Shown here piece after piece: positions 1 through 8,257 of a stretch of 64,000 nucleotides of DNA. Numbering within the stretch: position 1 is the first letter of the stretch; each line of letters opens with the position of its first letter. The DNA is from Acidimicrobiales bacterium (GTDB lineage: Bacteria; Actinomycetota; Acidimicrobiia; Acidimicrobiales; Bog-793): the NCBI GenBank assembly GCA_035533595.1, contig DATLTN010000025.1:1-64000 (forward strand). The letters are read 5' to 3'. Below the pieces are notes generated by a model. That model was given only the letters and a program-made list of their open reading frames with translations. It was not told the DNA's origin and did not search any database. The position numbers and the translations under genes were made by a program.

Positions 1-270
1 GCAGCGCAGCCCGCACTCTTCGTTTCTCCCGTAGAAGAGGGGCGCGAGGCGGTGCGCGCAGTAGGCGGCGACGAGGCCGACCTCGCCGGAGGAGTCTCTG
101 AAGGCGACGAGGTCCTCGCCGAGGATGCGCACGCGGATCGGCGGGCTGTCCGGCTCGGCGATCTCCTCGGAGAGGCAGGCCGGGATCCAGTAGCGACGGA
201 AGACCTCTCCCATCGGGGTCCCCGGTCCGACGCGGACGAGCCGCTCGTTCATCTCAGGTGTGATGTGCAC
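1..270 (-). CDS. Rieske [2Fe-2S] ring-hydroxylating oxygenase alpha subunit, N-terminal part
   Basis: Only the first 90 codons lie in the window; the gene runs off the left edge. The translation has the Rieske ligand pair C71-A-H73, and the last visible residue, C90, is the first Cys of the second pair. These proteins are terminal oxygenases that take electrons from a reductase and hydroxylate or demethylate aromatic or related substrates. The N-terminus (residues 15-21 GPGTPMG, then YWIPACL) closely resembles the second Rieske protein at 12331-13575, so the two are paralogues. I chose the GTG at 270 because GGGAG lies about 6 nt upstream; an ATG at 252 is in frame. The substrate cannot be read from this fragment. 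Confidence 0.85.
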   Translation of the reverse strand, partial: MHITPEMNERLVRVGPGTPMGEVFRRYWIPACLSEEIAEPDSPPIRVRILGEDLVAFRDSSGEVGLVAAYCAHRLAPLFYGRNEECGLRC

Positions 271-345
271 GACGCACTCCCTTCGACACCGGAGCGAGCA
301 GAAAGGTCCCCCGGGCTTTAACCAGCGATTCTAGCGGCGGGGGTC

Positions 346-359
346 GTCCGCCAGCGGAC
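346..359. promoter_or_regulatory. 14-bp inverted repeat between the Rieske and ABC exporter genes
   Basis: GTCCGC-CA-GCGGAC is a perfect inverted repeat. It lies 29 bp past the stop of the ABC exporter and upstream of the Rieske gene; both genes are on the minus strand. A TAGAAT hexamer (328-333, minus strand) follows it and could be the -10 of the Rieske promoter. It could therefore be an operator for the oxygenase gene or a terminator hairpin without a T-tract for the exporter. The sequence alone does not decide. Confidence 0.35.
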
Positions 360-387
360 CCGGCGCACGGGCGGGCGGGGGCGCCAC

Positions 388-3300
388 TCAGCTGGCGAGG
401 TCGAAGGCCCGCCAGAGGGTGGCGTAGAAGCCGCCCATCGCCACGAGCTCGTCGTGGTTCCCCGACTCGACCACCTGGCCGGCGTCGACGACGAAGATGC
501 GGTCGGCACGGCGCGCCGTCTGCAGGCGGTGGGCGATGATCACCGTCGTCCGCCCGCTCGCGACGACCGCCATCGCGCGGTTGACCTTCGCCTCGCTCGC
601 GAGGTCGAGGTTCGAGGTCGCCTCGTCGAGGAGGAGGATCGCCGGGTTGACGAGGAGCGCGCGGGCGAAGCAGAGGAGCTGGCGCTGGCCGATCGAGAGC
701 GAGCGGCCCCCCTCGCGCACCGGTGAGAGGTAGCCGCCTGCGGCGACGATGAAGTCGTGCGCACCGACGCCCCTCGCCGCCGCCTCCACCTCCGCCTCGG
801 TGGCATCCGGCCGCCCGTAGGCGATGTTGTCGCGGATCGTCGCGCTGAACAGGAACGGCTCCTGCGGCACGTAACCGAGGCGCTGGCGGTAGCCGGCGAG
901 CTCGAGGGTGGTGAGCGGAGCGCCGTCGATCAGGATCTCCCCCGCCGTCGGGTCGTAGAAGCGGGCGAGCAGCTTCACCACCGTCGATTTCCCCGCCCCC
1001 GTCTCGCCGACGAGAGCGACGGTCTCCCCGGCGGCGATGTGCAGGTCGACCCCGGAGAGTGCCTCGGCGGCCTGGCCGGGGTAGGCGAAGTGGACGTCCA
1101 CGAAGTCGATCGCCCCCGCCATCGCCTGCGGCACGACCGCCGAGGAAGCAGAGGCGACGCTCACCGGCGTCTCGAGGAGGCCGCCGAGCCGCCGCAGCCC
1201 CGCGGAGGCCTGCTGATAGGTGTCGAAGACCTGCGAGAGCTGCTGGATCGGCGCGAACAGCTGGGTGAGGTAGAGCAGGAAGGCGACGAGCGCGCCGACG
1301 GTGAGCACCCCCGAGTGCACGAGGTGGTAGCCGAAGCCGAGGACGAGGAGGATCGCGACGTTGCCGGCGAGCTCCGCGTAGGGGAAGTAGAGCGCCTGCA
1401 GGAACTGCGAGCGGATCCCGGCGTCGCGGTACTGGCCGGTGAGGGCACGGAAGTTCTCGGTACTGCGCGCCTCACGGCGGAAGGCCTGCGTGACGCGCAC
1501 CCCCGACACGCTCTCCTGGAGGTCGGCGTTGACCGCGGCGATGCGGTCCCGCTGGCGGTCGTAGGCGACGCGCGAGCGGGCCCGGTACCAGAAGGTGCCG
1601 AAGAGCAGCGGCGGGATGACGATGAAGACGATGAGCGCGAGGTGCGGGTTCATCGCGATGAGGACGAAGCCGACGCCGAGGAAGCTCGCCCCGTTTACGA
1701 GCGCGTTCACGAGGCCCGACTGCAGGAGCTGGGAGAGGGTGTCGACGTCCGAGCCCATGCGGGTGAGGACCCGCCCGCCCATCTCCCGGTCGTAGTAGTC
1801 GAGGCCGAGCCGCTGCAGGTGGGCGAAGACCTTGGCGCGCATCCCGTAGAGGAGGCGCTCACCCGTCCGCCCGGTGATGAAGATCTCGCGCCACATGAAC
1901 CACCAGTCGATGGTGTTCACCGCGAGGTAGAGGCCGGCGAGCGCGAAGAGCACTCGCTCACGGTGGCCGGTGATCCCCGAGTCGATCGTGTGGCGGACGA
2001 TCTGCGGGCCAACGAGGCCGCAGAGGGCGTCGAGCATCACGAAGAGCGTCCCGAAGGCGAGCTGGGGATAGAAGGGGCGCAGGTAGCGGGCGAAGTGGAA
2101 GCGTCCTGCGACCTGCTCGGTCTCGCGCGCGTTGTCGAGGTCGGGGACGTCGCGCACCGGTGGGAGCTTGCCGATCTGCTCGAGCAGCTCTGGGGTGGGC
2201 GGCCCTCCGAGGCCGCGCCGGGTGGCGCGGCTGCTCACGAGGTCGAAGCGGACCCCTTCGAAGCCGGCGAGCTCGTCGGCGGGCGGCTCCCAGGCCTCCG
2301 GGCTCGCGGGGGCGTCGGCGGCGGCGGTGCCCCCCTCGGCGCTCTCTCCGGGGCCAGAGATCAGCTCCCGGTACGAGTCGCAGCGCGCCATCAGCTCCTC
2401 GTGGCTCCCCGAGTCGAGGACCGAGCCCCCTTCGAGCACGACGATGCGGCTCGCGAGGCGCAGCGTCGAGCGGCGGTGGGCGATGAGGATCGTCGTCCGC
2501 CCGACCATGAGGCGCCGCAGGGTGTGGTGGATCTCCTCCTCGACCCGACTGTCGATCGAGGAGGTGGCGTCGTCGAGGAGGAGGATCTTCGGGTCGGTGA
2601 GGAGCGCCCGCGCGAGGGTGATGCGCTGCCGCTGGCCCCCCGAGAGGAGCAGGCCCCGCTCGCCGACGACGGTGTCGTAGCCCTGGGGGAGGTTGCTGAT
2701 GAAGCGGTGCGCCTCGGCGGCGCGCGCCGCGGCCTCGATCTGCTCCTCGGTCGCATCGGGGCGGCCGAAGGCGATGTTCGAGCGGATCGAGTCGGAGAAG
2801 AGGAAGGCGTCCTCGAAGACCACGCCGATCTGGCGGCGGAGGCTGCCGAGGGTGAGGTCGCGCACGTCGACCCCCTCGATGCGCACCCGCCCCTGCTGGA
2901 CGTCGTAGAAGCGCGGCAGGAGGAGGCCGATCGTCGACTTCCCCGAGCCGGAGGTGCCGACGATGGCGATCGTCTCGCCTGGGGCGACCTTCAGGTGCAG
3001 GTTGGAGAGCACCGGCTCGGAGCGGTGGTAGCCGAAGGAGACCCCCTCGAAGGCGATCGCGCCGTGCTCGACGACCAGCGTCGAGGCGCCCTCGCGCTCG
3101 GTGACGTCCGGCAGCGAGTCGAGGAGCTCGAGCACGCGCTCCGCCCCGGCGCGCGCCTGCTGCGCGGAGACGATCACGCTCGCCATCTGGCGGGCCGGGG
3201 AGGCGAGCTGCGCGAGGTAGGTCATGAAGGCGACGAGCGTCCCGACCGAGAGGTGGCCCCGGAAGGCGAGATAGGCGCCGAGGGTGAAGACCCCGACCTG

Positions 3301-4152
3301 TGCGAACTGCGGGATCGCCTGCAGGGTCGAACTGCGCCGGGCGCGCAGCCGCAGGTTGCGCATCCGCGAGCCGAACAGCTTGACGAGCGCGGCGAGGAGG
3401 CGGTGCAGCTCGCGGCGCTCCTGGCCGAAGCCCTTCACGACCCGCACCCCCGAGACGGCGTCGTCGACGACGCCCATCATCTCGGCCATGCGGGCCTGGG
3501 CTTCCCACTGCGAGGGGTAGACGACCTTGCGCATCCGCAGCGAGAAGTAGAAGAGGATCGGGATCTCGGGCAGCACCGCGGCGGCGAGTGGGGCGTCGAG
3601 GAAGAACATGATCACCAGCGCGAAGAGGAACTGCAGCAGGTTCGTCAGCAGGTTCGGCACCTGGTTAAGGAGCTGGCGGACGAGGTTGAGGTCGGAGTTG
3701 GTCCGCGAGGTCAGCTGACCCGTCTGCAGCTCGTCGTGGCGGGCGAAGTCGAGCGACTGCAGGTGCGAGTAGACGGCGTTGCGGAGGTCGCAGTCGACCT
3801 CCCAGCTGATCCGCCCTCCGTGGAAGCGCCGCACCCAGCCGGCGGCGAAGCGCAGCGCGAAGAGGCCGCCCATCACGATGAGGTAGGGCGCCATCGGCTG
3901 ACGTTTGTAGAGCGAGTCGTCGATGATGTGCCGCTGCACGAGGGGCGTCGCCGCCTGGGCGAGGACCGCGAAGATCGAGCCGACGAGGGCGACCGCGATG
4001 ACGCGCCGGTGCGAGGCGAAGATCGGCCACAGGCGGCGGACCCAACCACCTGCCGAGGCGGGCGCGGGCTGCGGGCCGGCGGGGGGCGGCGGGGGTCCCT
4101 CGGGCGTCCAGCTCGACGGTGGGGGTGCGGTCGTGGTGCGGGGCGCCCTCAT
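388..4152 (-). CDS. Fused heterodimer-type ABC exporter, TMD-NBD-TMD-NBD
   Basis: At 1254 residues this is twice the usual half-exporter length: two complete type IV ABC exporter halves in one chain. The first half has six TM helices and then an ATPase with Walker A GTSGSGKST (about residue 400), signature LSGGQRQ and Walker B ILLLDDATSSID. A linker of about 80 residues leads to the second TMD and an ATPase with Walker A GETGAGKST (about 1049), signature LSIGQRQ and Walker B ILLLDEATSNLD. NBD1 has Asp at the catalytic Glu position and NBD2 has a deviant signature. Together these form one degenerate ATP site, as in heterodimeric multidrug or lipid exporters. It is an inner-membrane protein, probably exporting a hydrophobic compound. 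The N-terminal 30 residues are Pro-rich. No neighbour indicates a substrate. Confidence 0.93.
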   Translation of the reverse strand: MRAPRTTTAPPPSSWTPEGPPPPPAGPQPAPASAGGWVRRLWPIFASHRRVIAVALVGSIFAVLAQAATPLVQRHIIDDSLYKRQPMAPYLIVMGGLFALRFAAGWVRRFHGGRISWEVDCDLRNAVYSHLQSLDFARHDELQTGQLTSRTNSDLNLVRQLLNQVPNLLTNLLQFLFALVIMFFLDAPLAAAVLPEIPILFYFSLRMRKVVYPSQWEAQARMAEMMGVVDDAVSGVRVVKGFGQERRELHRLLAALVKLFGSRMRNLRLRARRSSTLQAIPQFAQVGVFTLGAYLAFRGHLSVGTLVAFMTYLAQLASPARQMASVIVSAQQARAGAERVLELLDSLPDVTEREGASTLVVEHGAIAFEGVSFGYHRSEPVLSNLHLKVAPGETIAIVGTSGSGKSTIGLLLPRFYDVQQGRVRIEGVDVRDLTLGSLRRQIGVVFEDAFLFSDSIRSNIAFGRPDATEEQIEAAARAAEAHRFISNLPQGYDTVVGERGLLLSGGQRQRITLARALLTDPKILLLDDATSSIDSRVEEEIHHTLRRLMVGRTTILIAHRRSTLRLASRIVVLEGGSVLDSGSHEELMARCDSYRELISGPGESAEGGTAAADAPASPEAWEPPADELAGFEGVRFDLVSSRATRRGLGGPPTPELLEQIGKLPPVRDVPDLDNARETEQVAGRFHFARYLRPFYPQLAFGTLFVMLDALCGLVGPQIVRHTIDSGITGHRERVLFALAGLYLAVNTIDWWFMWREIFITGRTGERLLYGMRAKVFAHLQRLGLDYYDREMGGRVLTRMGSDVDTLSQLLQSGLVNALVNGASFLGVGFVLIAMNPHLALIVFIVIPPLLFGTFWYRARSRVAYDRQRDRIAAVNADLQESVSGVRVTQAFRREARSTENFRALTGQYRDAGIRSQFLQALYFPYAELAGNVAILLVLGFGYHLVHSGVLTVGALVAFLLYLTQLFAPIQQLSQVFDTYQQASAGLRRLGGLLETPVSVASASSAVVPQAMAGAIDFVDVHFAYPGQAAEALSGVDLHIAAGETVALVGETGAGKSTVVKLLARFYDPTAGEILIDGAPLTTLELAGYRQRLGYVPQEPFLFSATIRDNIAYGRPDATEAEVEAAARGVGAHDFIVAAGGYLSPVREGGRSLSIGQRQLLCFARALLVNPAILLLDEATSNLDLASEAKVNRAMAVVASGRTTVIIAHRLQTARRADRIFVVDAGQVVESGNHDELVAMGGFYATLWRAFDLAS

Positions 4153-4290
4153 CGGCTCCTCGGCGATCGGTGGGTCATCTCGTCCTCGGGCGGACCGCCG
4201 GTGGCGGGCGGCAAAACCAGTAGGTAATCGAACTGTTTAACACACCAACTAAGTGGTGACGTGTCCACCGTTCGGGGGTACCTTCCTTCT

Positions 4291-4304
4291 GTCAGAGATC
4301 TGAC
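4291..4304. promoter_or_regulatory. Short inverted repeat GTCAGA-GA-TCTGAC
   Basis: Six-base perfect arms around a 2-nt centre, directly before the large hairpin at 4307-4354 and in the AT-richer gap between two divergent genes. It has the size of a dimeric repressor site, but no regulator gene is adjacent. Confidence 0.25.
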
Positions 4305-4306
4305 TA

Positions 4307-4354
4307 AAAGACCCCCTCTTACTGTCCACTAGCTGACGATAAGAGGGGGTCTTT
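4307..4354. terminator. Long hairpin (15-bp perfect arms) 25 bp upstream of the ATPase gene
   Basis: The arms 4307-4321 (AAAGACCCCCTCTTA) and 4340-4354 are perfect reverse complements separated by 18 nt. Read rightwards it ends in TCTTT; read leftwards it ends in TCTTTT. It resembles a bidirectional intrinsic terminator. Its position is odd: it separates two divergent genes and stands just before the ATG at 4380, so a transcript starting upstream must cross it. It may act as an attenuator, or mark the boundary of a transferred segment. Confidence 0.6.
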
Positions 4355-4379
4355 CCGGCAGACTTGCCACACTGCGCTC

Positions 4380-5840
4380 ATGTTGCACGACGACGAAATC
4401 GTCGAGATGAACCCGTGGTGGACAGATCCCGCTTGGACCGCGAGAGACCCGGAACTTAGACGTCTCGCGAGTCAACCGACCCGACTGCCGACTCCACAGA
4501 TTGCCCGCATCGACCTTCGGGACGTCGGCACCTACGTCATCCGAGGGCCTCGCCAAGTCGGAAAGTCGACGGACTTGAAGCTCCTCGCCACCCAGGCGCT
4601 CGCAGACGGACGCAAACCCACCGATGTCGTCTATCTCGCCCTGGACACGCGGGAGGACCAATCCTCCGAGCAGGTGACTCGCAGCGTCCGCCGAGCGTTC
4701 GAACTTTCTCGGTCCGCCCCTGACGGACTCCTCCTTCTCGACGAGGTCACTTATGTAAAGCGATGGGCGAACGCCGTCAAGGCTCTCTTCGAGGGCGGGA
4801 TCACCGACAGAGCGACCCTTGTATGCACCGGATCCTCCGCGACCGACCTCGCCCTCGCGGAATCCGAGGGCTTACCGGGTCGGCGCGGAACGGGCGACGA
4901 CATCCTCGTACTTCCACAGGACTTCGGAGCATTCGCCCGCGCCGTCGACCCATCACTGCCGGAGCCGCCCGGCATGACAATCGGTGCCCTCCTGAGCGAC
5001 GACGGTAAGGATCTCATGATGCAGACGAGACTGCATCTGCCCCGTCTCCAGCAGGCGTTCGAGCGCTACCTCGTCTTCGGCGGCCTACCGGCCGCGGTCG
5101 CCGAGGCGGTGGAGGGGGCACCGCGGCCGAGCGAGGCGACGAAGCGGGTGCTCACCGATGCGCTCATGAGGGACCTCCGTAAGAAAGGGGGGACGGTCCC
5201 GGCAATCGAGGCGCTCCTGGAACGGGTGCTGCGTTCGCTCTCATCAAGGGTCAGCTGGCAACACATGGCCTCGGAGGTGGATGTTCCGCTCGGCGGACGC
5301 GGCCCGACTCCATCGAGGACGGATCGGAGGACTCTCCAGGACTACATCGAGTTCATGGCAGCCGGATACTTCGCCCTCGTTCTCTACTTCTGGAAAACCG
5401 ACCTCGGCACGTCCGACCTGTCGAAGGATAAGAAGATCTACTTCGGCGACCCCCTTCTCCACACCGTCACCATTGATCGCATCGGCTCAACTCCTGACAT
5501 GCACGCGCTGGTCGAGAATGCGGTCGGAATCCATCTCTATCGGCGCTACGAGCCGAGCGCCAGGCAACCGGAGACCTTCGTCGCTCCGGATTGTCTTCAC
5601 GTCTGGGGCACCAGGAGCGGCGGCGAGATCGACTTCGTCTGCGGACCGCGAGACGGCATTGACGCGGTTGAGGTGGCCGACTGGGTGAAGGTGAACCGGC
5701 AGAAGGCGACGGCTCCGATGCGAGCGCTTCCGGATCGTCTGAGTCTTGTGGCAACTCGTACGGAGCTGGAGTTCGGCTCCGGGGTGAACTTGGTGCCCGC
5801 TGCGATGCTCGCTTGGGCCGTAAGCAGCCCCGCACGCTAA
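4380..5840 (+). CDS. AAA_14/DUF4143-family ATPase
   Basis: 486 residues. Walker A GPRQVGKST lies at about residues 56-64 and Walker B LLLLDEV at about 117-123, followed by a CTGSSATDL sensor-like motif near 149. The C-terminal half has the layout of DUF4143 proteins (an all-helical part, then a nuclease-like alpha/beta domain with GGEIDFV near residue 416). Family members are widespread accessory ATPases of poorly defined function, often horizontally transferred. The gene looks less GC-extreme than its neighbours, sits alone between a long hairpin and a small one, and has no visible Shine-Dalgarno before its ATG. All this fits acquired DNA. Assignment to the ATPase family is firm; the biological role is unknown. 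Confidence 0.85.
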   Translation: MLHDDEIVEMNPWWTDPAWTARDPELRRLASQPTRLPTPQIARIDLRDVGTYVIRGPRQVGKSTDLKLLATQALADGRKPTDVVYLALDTREDQSSEQVTRSVRRAFELSRSAPDGLLLLDEVTYVKRWANAVKALFEGGITDRATLVCTGSSATDLALAESEGLPGRRGTGDDILVLPQDFGAFARAVDPSLPEPPGMTIGALLSDDGKDLMMQTRLHLPRLQQAFERYLVFGGLPAAVAEAVEGAPRPSEATKRVLTDALMRDLRKKGGTVPAIEALLERVLRSLSSRVSWQHMASEVDVPLGGRGPTPSRTDRRTLQDYIEFMAAGYFALVLYFWKTDLGTSDLSKDKKIYFGDPLLHTVTIDRIGSTPDMHALVENAVGIHLYRRYEPSARQPETFVAPDCLHVWGTRSGGEIDFVCGPRDGIDAVEVADWVKVNRQKATAPMRALPDRLSLVATRTELEFGSGVNLVPAAMLAWAVSSPAR

Positions 5841-5843
5841 GCA

Positions 5844-5860
5844 GGATGCCAACGGCATCC
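5844..5860 (+). terminator. Small hairpin after the ATPase gene
   Basis: GGATGCC-AAC-GGCATCC, 7-bp perfect arms with a 3-nt loop, starts 3 nt after the TAA stop. There is no T-tract, so termination here would be weak or factor-assisted. Confidence 0.4.
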
Positions 5861-5922
5861 GGCTTGGGTTCGCCAACGGACACGCCGCCAACCAAGTCAT
5901 GGGATCGTAAGTCCTGGTGATC

Positions 5923-5941
5923 GCGGTCCGGCGCGGACCGC
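5923..5941. promoter_or_regulatory. Inverted repeat upstream of the RraA-like gene
   Basis: GCGGTCC-N5-GGACCGC, 7-bp perfect arms ending 19 bp before the ATG at 5961. It is a possible operator or 5' UTR hairpin. No partner regulator is obvious. Confidence 0.3.
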
Positions 5942-5960
5942 GCCGCTGTACGCTCGGCCG

Positions 5961-6671
5961 ATGGCGGGCGGGCAGCACGACGAGCAGCTCTTCGCCGAGC
6001 TGCGTGCCGTCGCCACGGCGACCCTCGCGGCGCAGCTCCGCCGCCACGAGCTCGATGCCGCGGTCCTCTCCGGCCTCACCCCGCTCGCCCCCGGCCAGAA
6101 GCTCGTCGGCCGGGCACGCACGCTGCGCTACCTGCCCTTCCGCGAGGACCTCGCCGCCGCCAAGGGGATGGGGGTGCAGCGCAGCCTGATCGAGTCGCTC
6201 GCGCCCGGCGACGTGCTCGTGATCGAGGCGCGCGGCGTCACCGACGCGGGGACGATCGGCGACATCTCGGCGCTGCGGGCCCGCGAACGGGGCGCCGCGG
6301 GGATCGTCACCGACGGCGCGCTGCGCGACGCGGCGGTGATCGCCTCGTTCGGCCTGCCCGTCTACTTCTCCGGGACCAACCCCGCGCAGCCGAGCCGCCG
6401 CCACGTGCCCTTCGAGTCCGACGTCGCGGTGGCGTGCGCGGGTGTCCTCGTCGAGCCGGGCGATGTGCTCGTCGGCGACGACGACGGCGTCGTCCTGCTG
6501 CCCGCTGCGGCAGCTGCGGCGATCGCCGCCGACGCCCTCGCGCAGGAGGAAGAGGAGCGCTTCGTCGCGGCGCGCGTCGCCGAGGGGGAGTCGCTCCTCG
6601 GCCTGTTCCCGATGGGTCCCGAATGGCGCGCCCGCTACGAGGCCTCCAAGGAGCGCCCGCCGGCCCGATGA
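5961..6671 (+). CDS. RraA-like / HMG aldolase family protein
   Basis: 236 residues, matching the RraA fold (once annotated as demethylmenaquinone methyltransferase). The family core GTIGD (97-101) and AGIVTDGALRD (113-123) is present, including the R122-D123 pair that binds pyruvate/metal in the aldolase members. Proteins of this type in actinobacterial catabolic regions are usually class II pyruvate aldolases or oxaloacetate decarboxylases; true RraA binds RNase E. With 236 residues and a long acidic C-terminal helix, an aldolase or decarboxylase role is more likely than RNase regulation, but the sequence does not prove it. It is transcribed alone and faces the minus-strand gene at 6706. Confidence 0.85.
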   Translation: MAGGQHDEQLFAELRAVATATLAAQLRRHELDAAVLSGLTPLAPGQKLVGRARTLRYLPFREDLAAAKGMGVQRSLIESLAPGDVLVIEARGVTDAGTIGDISALRARERGAAGIVTDGALRDAAVIASFGLPVYFSGTNPAQPSRRHVPFESDVAVACAGVLVEPGDVLVGDDDGVVLLPAAAAAAIAADALAQEEEERFVAARVAEGESLLGLFPMGPEWRARYEASKERPPAR

Positions 6672-6705
6672 GGCGCGCCAGCGGCGGCCGCGGGAGCGCG
6701 GCCGC

Positions 6706-7230
6706 TCAGTGCGCGGCGACGAGCGCCCGGATGCGGTCGGGGTCGATACCCCAGCGCGGCACCTCGGTGAGGTAGCGCGCGTAGTCCTCGCCGAAGCGCT
6801 CGAGGAGGTTCGCCTCGTCGCCCTTCACCCGCTCGTTGAACCACGGCACGTTGCCGAGCGCGAAGCAGAGCGCGAGCGGGGAGGAGGTGAGCACCGCCAG
6901 CCCGAAGAGGTAGAGCAGGTGGCCCGTGTACATCGGGTTGCGGGTCAGCGAGTAGATCCCGGTGGTCACGAGCTGTTCGGGGGGTGGCCCGGAGAGCCCC
7001 GAGCCACCGCCGGCGATGCCCTGCCGGTAGGGGCCGCACAGGCGGTAGAGGGCGAAGCCGGCGGCCATCGGCACGAGGCCGATGAAGCGCAGCTTGCGGC
7101 GGCGGAACGGCTGGCCGAGGAGGACGACCGCGGGGGCCACCGCGAAGTCGCGCTTCGAGGTGGAGCGGCACCAGCGCCACGCCACCTGGAAGAGCTCGTC
7201 GAGCCGCGAGGTGGTCGGCTCCTCGCTCAC
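6706..7230 (-). CDS. Isoprenylcysteine carboxyl methyltransferase (ICMT/PEMT)-family membrane protein
   Basis: 174 residues with three or four hydrophobic segments. The C-terminal signature (TTGIYSLTRNPMYTGHLL) is the SAM-binding region typical of ICMT and phospholipid methyltransferase relatives. It would be an inner-membrane methyltransferase acting on a lipid or small thiol. The ATG overlaps the stop codon of the FKBP gene (ATGA, 7227-7230), so the two are translationally coupled. Bacterial members are rarely characterised, so the substrate is unknown. Confidence 0.8.
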   Translation of the reverse strand: MSEEPTTSRLDELFQVAWRWCRSTSKRDFAVAPAVVLLGQPFRRRKLRFIGLVPMAAGFALYRLCGPYRQGIAGGGSGLSGPPPEQLVTTGIYSLTRNPMYTGHLLYLFGLAVLTSSPLALCFALGNVPWFNERVKGDEANLLERFGEDYARYLTEVPRWGIDPDRIRALVAAH

Positions 7231-8141
7231 TTGGACCTCGGTTCGGTCGGCTGGCCGATGATGTCGATCGCGACCGCGTAGGGGCCGCCCTGGGAGGTCT
7301 TCGGTATCTCGAGCAGCACCCGGCTGCCGACGGGGAGGCCGATCAGCGGGTCGTAGTAGCTCGGCGACTGCGGGTTGCCGACCGGATCGCCCTCGGGATC
7401 ACCGCTCGCCCAGGTCGAGCCGAGCACCTGGCCGCTCCAGGCCGCCGCGACGTACTGCAGCACCACGAGGCCGGCCCTCACCTTCGGCCCGTCGCCCTTG
7501 GCGACGAGGAAGGCAGCGAGCGAGGAGGGGAGAGCGGCGGTCTTCGCGATCTGGATCTTCGGGACGCCGCCGAGCGCGCCGGTGACCTGGACGCCGTGCA
7601 CGGTCGAGTGCAGCCCGCTCGCGTGCGCGTCACCGCCCTCGGTCGTCGGATAGTCGGCGACGACGTCGACCACGAAGACGAGGTCGTCGGTGCCGGTGAT
7701 CCCGGCCCCGGTGTTGCCCTTCGCGCCGTAGCCGTCTGCGGGCGGGATGACGAGCAGCAGCCGTGAACCCACGCGAGCGCCGGTGAGGCCGGTGTCCCAC
7801 CCCTTGATCACCTGGCCACGCCCGACGGCGAAGTCGAAGAGCTCGTGGTGCTTGAACGAGCTGTCGAAGTTGGTGTCGAAGACCTTCCCTCGCCAGATCT
7901 GGCCGAGATAGTTGACGACGACGAGGTCGTGGTTCTTCACGACCGGGCCGCTGCCGCGCGAGAGCACCTTCTCCTCGAAGGCGGTGGGCGCCTTGGAGGA
8001 GGGGAAGTCGAGCTTCGGCACGCTCCCGAAGCCGTCGCTCACGTGCGGGTAGACCGGCGCGCTCGCCGCGACGGCCGCCCCCGCCGTGAGGAGCGCGAGC
8101 AGCGGCAGAAAGACGAGCAGGACAGCGAGGGCGCGGCGCAC
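7227..8141 (-). CDS. Secreted double FKBP-type peptidyl-prolyl isomerase
   Basis: It begins with a signal peptide (VRRALAVLLVFLPLLALL, cleavage near AVAAS). The first FKBP domain has the classic elements VVNYLGQIWRGKVFDTNFD and GQVIKGWDTGLTGARVGSR plus IPPADGYG. A second, more divergent domain follows, with VVLQYVAAAWSG, IGLPVGSRVLLEIP and a terminal VAIDIIG. It should catalyse Xaa-Pro isomerisation or act as a chaperone outside the membrane. The GTG at 8141 is preceded by GGAG at a good distance; a GTG at 8198 would give a longer N-terminus that hides the signal peptide. The second domain seems to lack several FKBP active-site aromatics and may be structural. Confidence 0.85.
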   Translation of the reverse strand: MRRALAVLLVFLPLLALLTAGAAVAASAPVYPHVSDGFGSVPKLDFPSSKAPTAFEEKVLSRGSGPVVKNHDLVVVNYLGQIWRGKVFDTNFDSSFKHHELFDFAVGRGQVIKGWDTGLTGARVGSRLLLVIPPADGYGAKGNTGAGITGTDDLVFVVDVVADYPTTEGGDAHASGLHSTVHGVQVTGALGGVPKIQIAKTAALPSSLAAFLVAKGDGPKVRAGLVVLQYVAAAWSGQVLGSTWASGDPEGDPVGNPQSPSYYDPLIGLPVGSRVLLEIPKTSQGGPYAVAIDIIGQPTEPRSK

Positions 8142-8217
8142 GGGCACTCCGGAGAAGAGGTGGTCGAAAGGGCGGTGCGCGCCGAGCCTACCCCGCACCC
8201 GCCGAGCGGCGGCCGGC

Positions 8218-8257
8218 GGTAGTGGGTCAGTTTGACGATTGAAACTGACCCACTACC
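8218..8257. repeat. Perfect palindrome with 16-bp arms at the PrpD 3' end (IS-end-like)
   Basis: Arms 8218-8233 (GGTAGTGGGTCAGTTT) and 8242-8257 are exact reverse complements around an 8-nt loop. The last codons and TGA stop of the PrpD-like gene lie inside it. The inner sequence GTGGGTCAGT/ACTGACCCAC also forms the ends of the 145-bp element at 62795-62939, so this looks like two abutting ends of a related mobile element. It may also terminate transcription. Confidence 0.7.

Noticed and set aside
757-4227. Very long open frame on the + strand opposite the ABC exporter (over 1100 codons)
   Set aside because: Shadow of the high-GC exporter gene: Arg/Glu/Asp-rich composition, no domain, no ribosome binding site.
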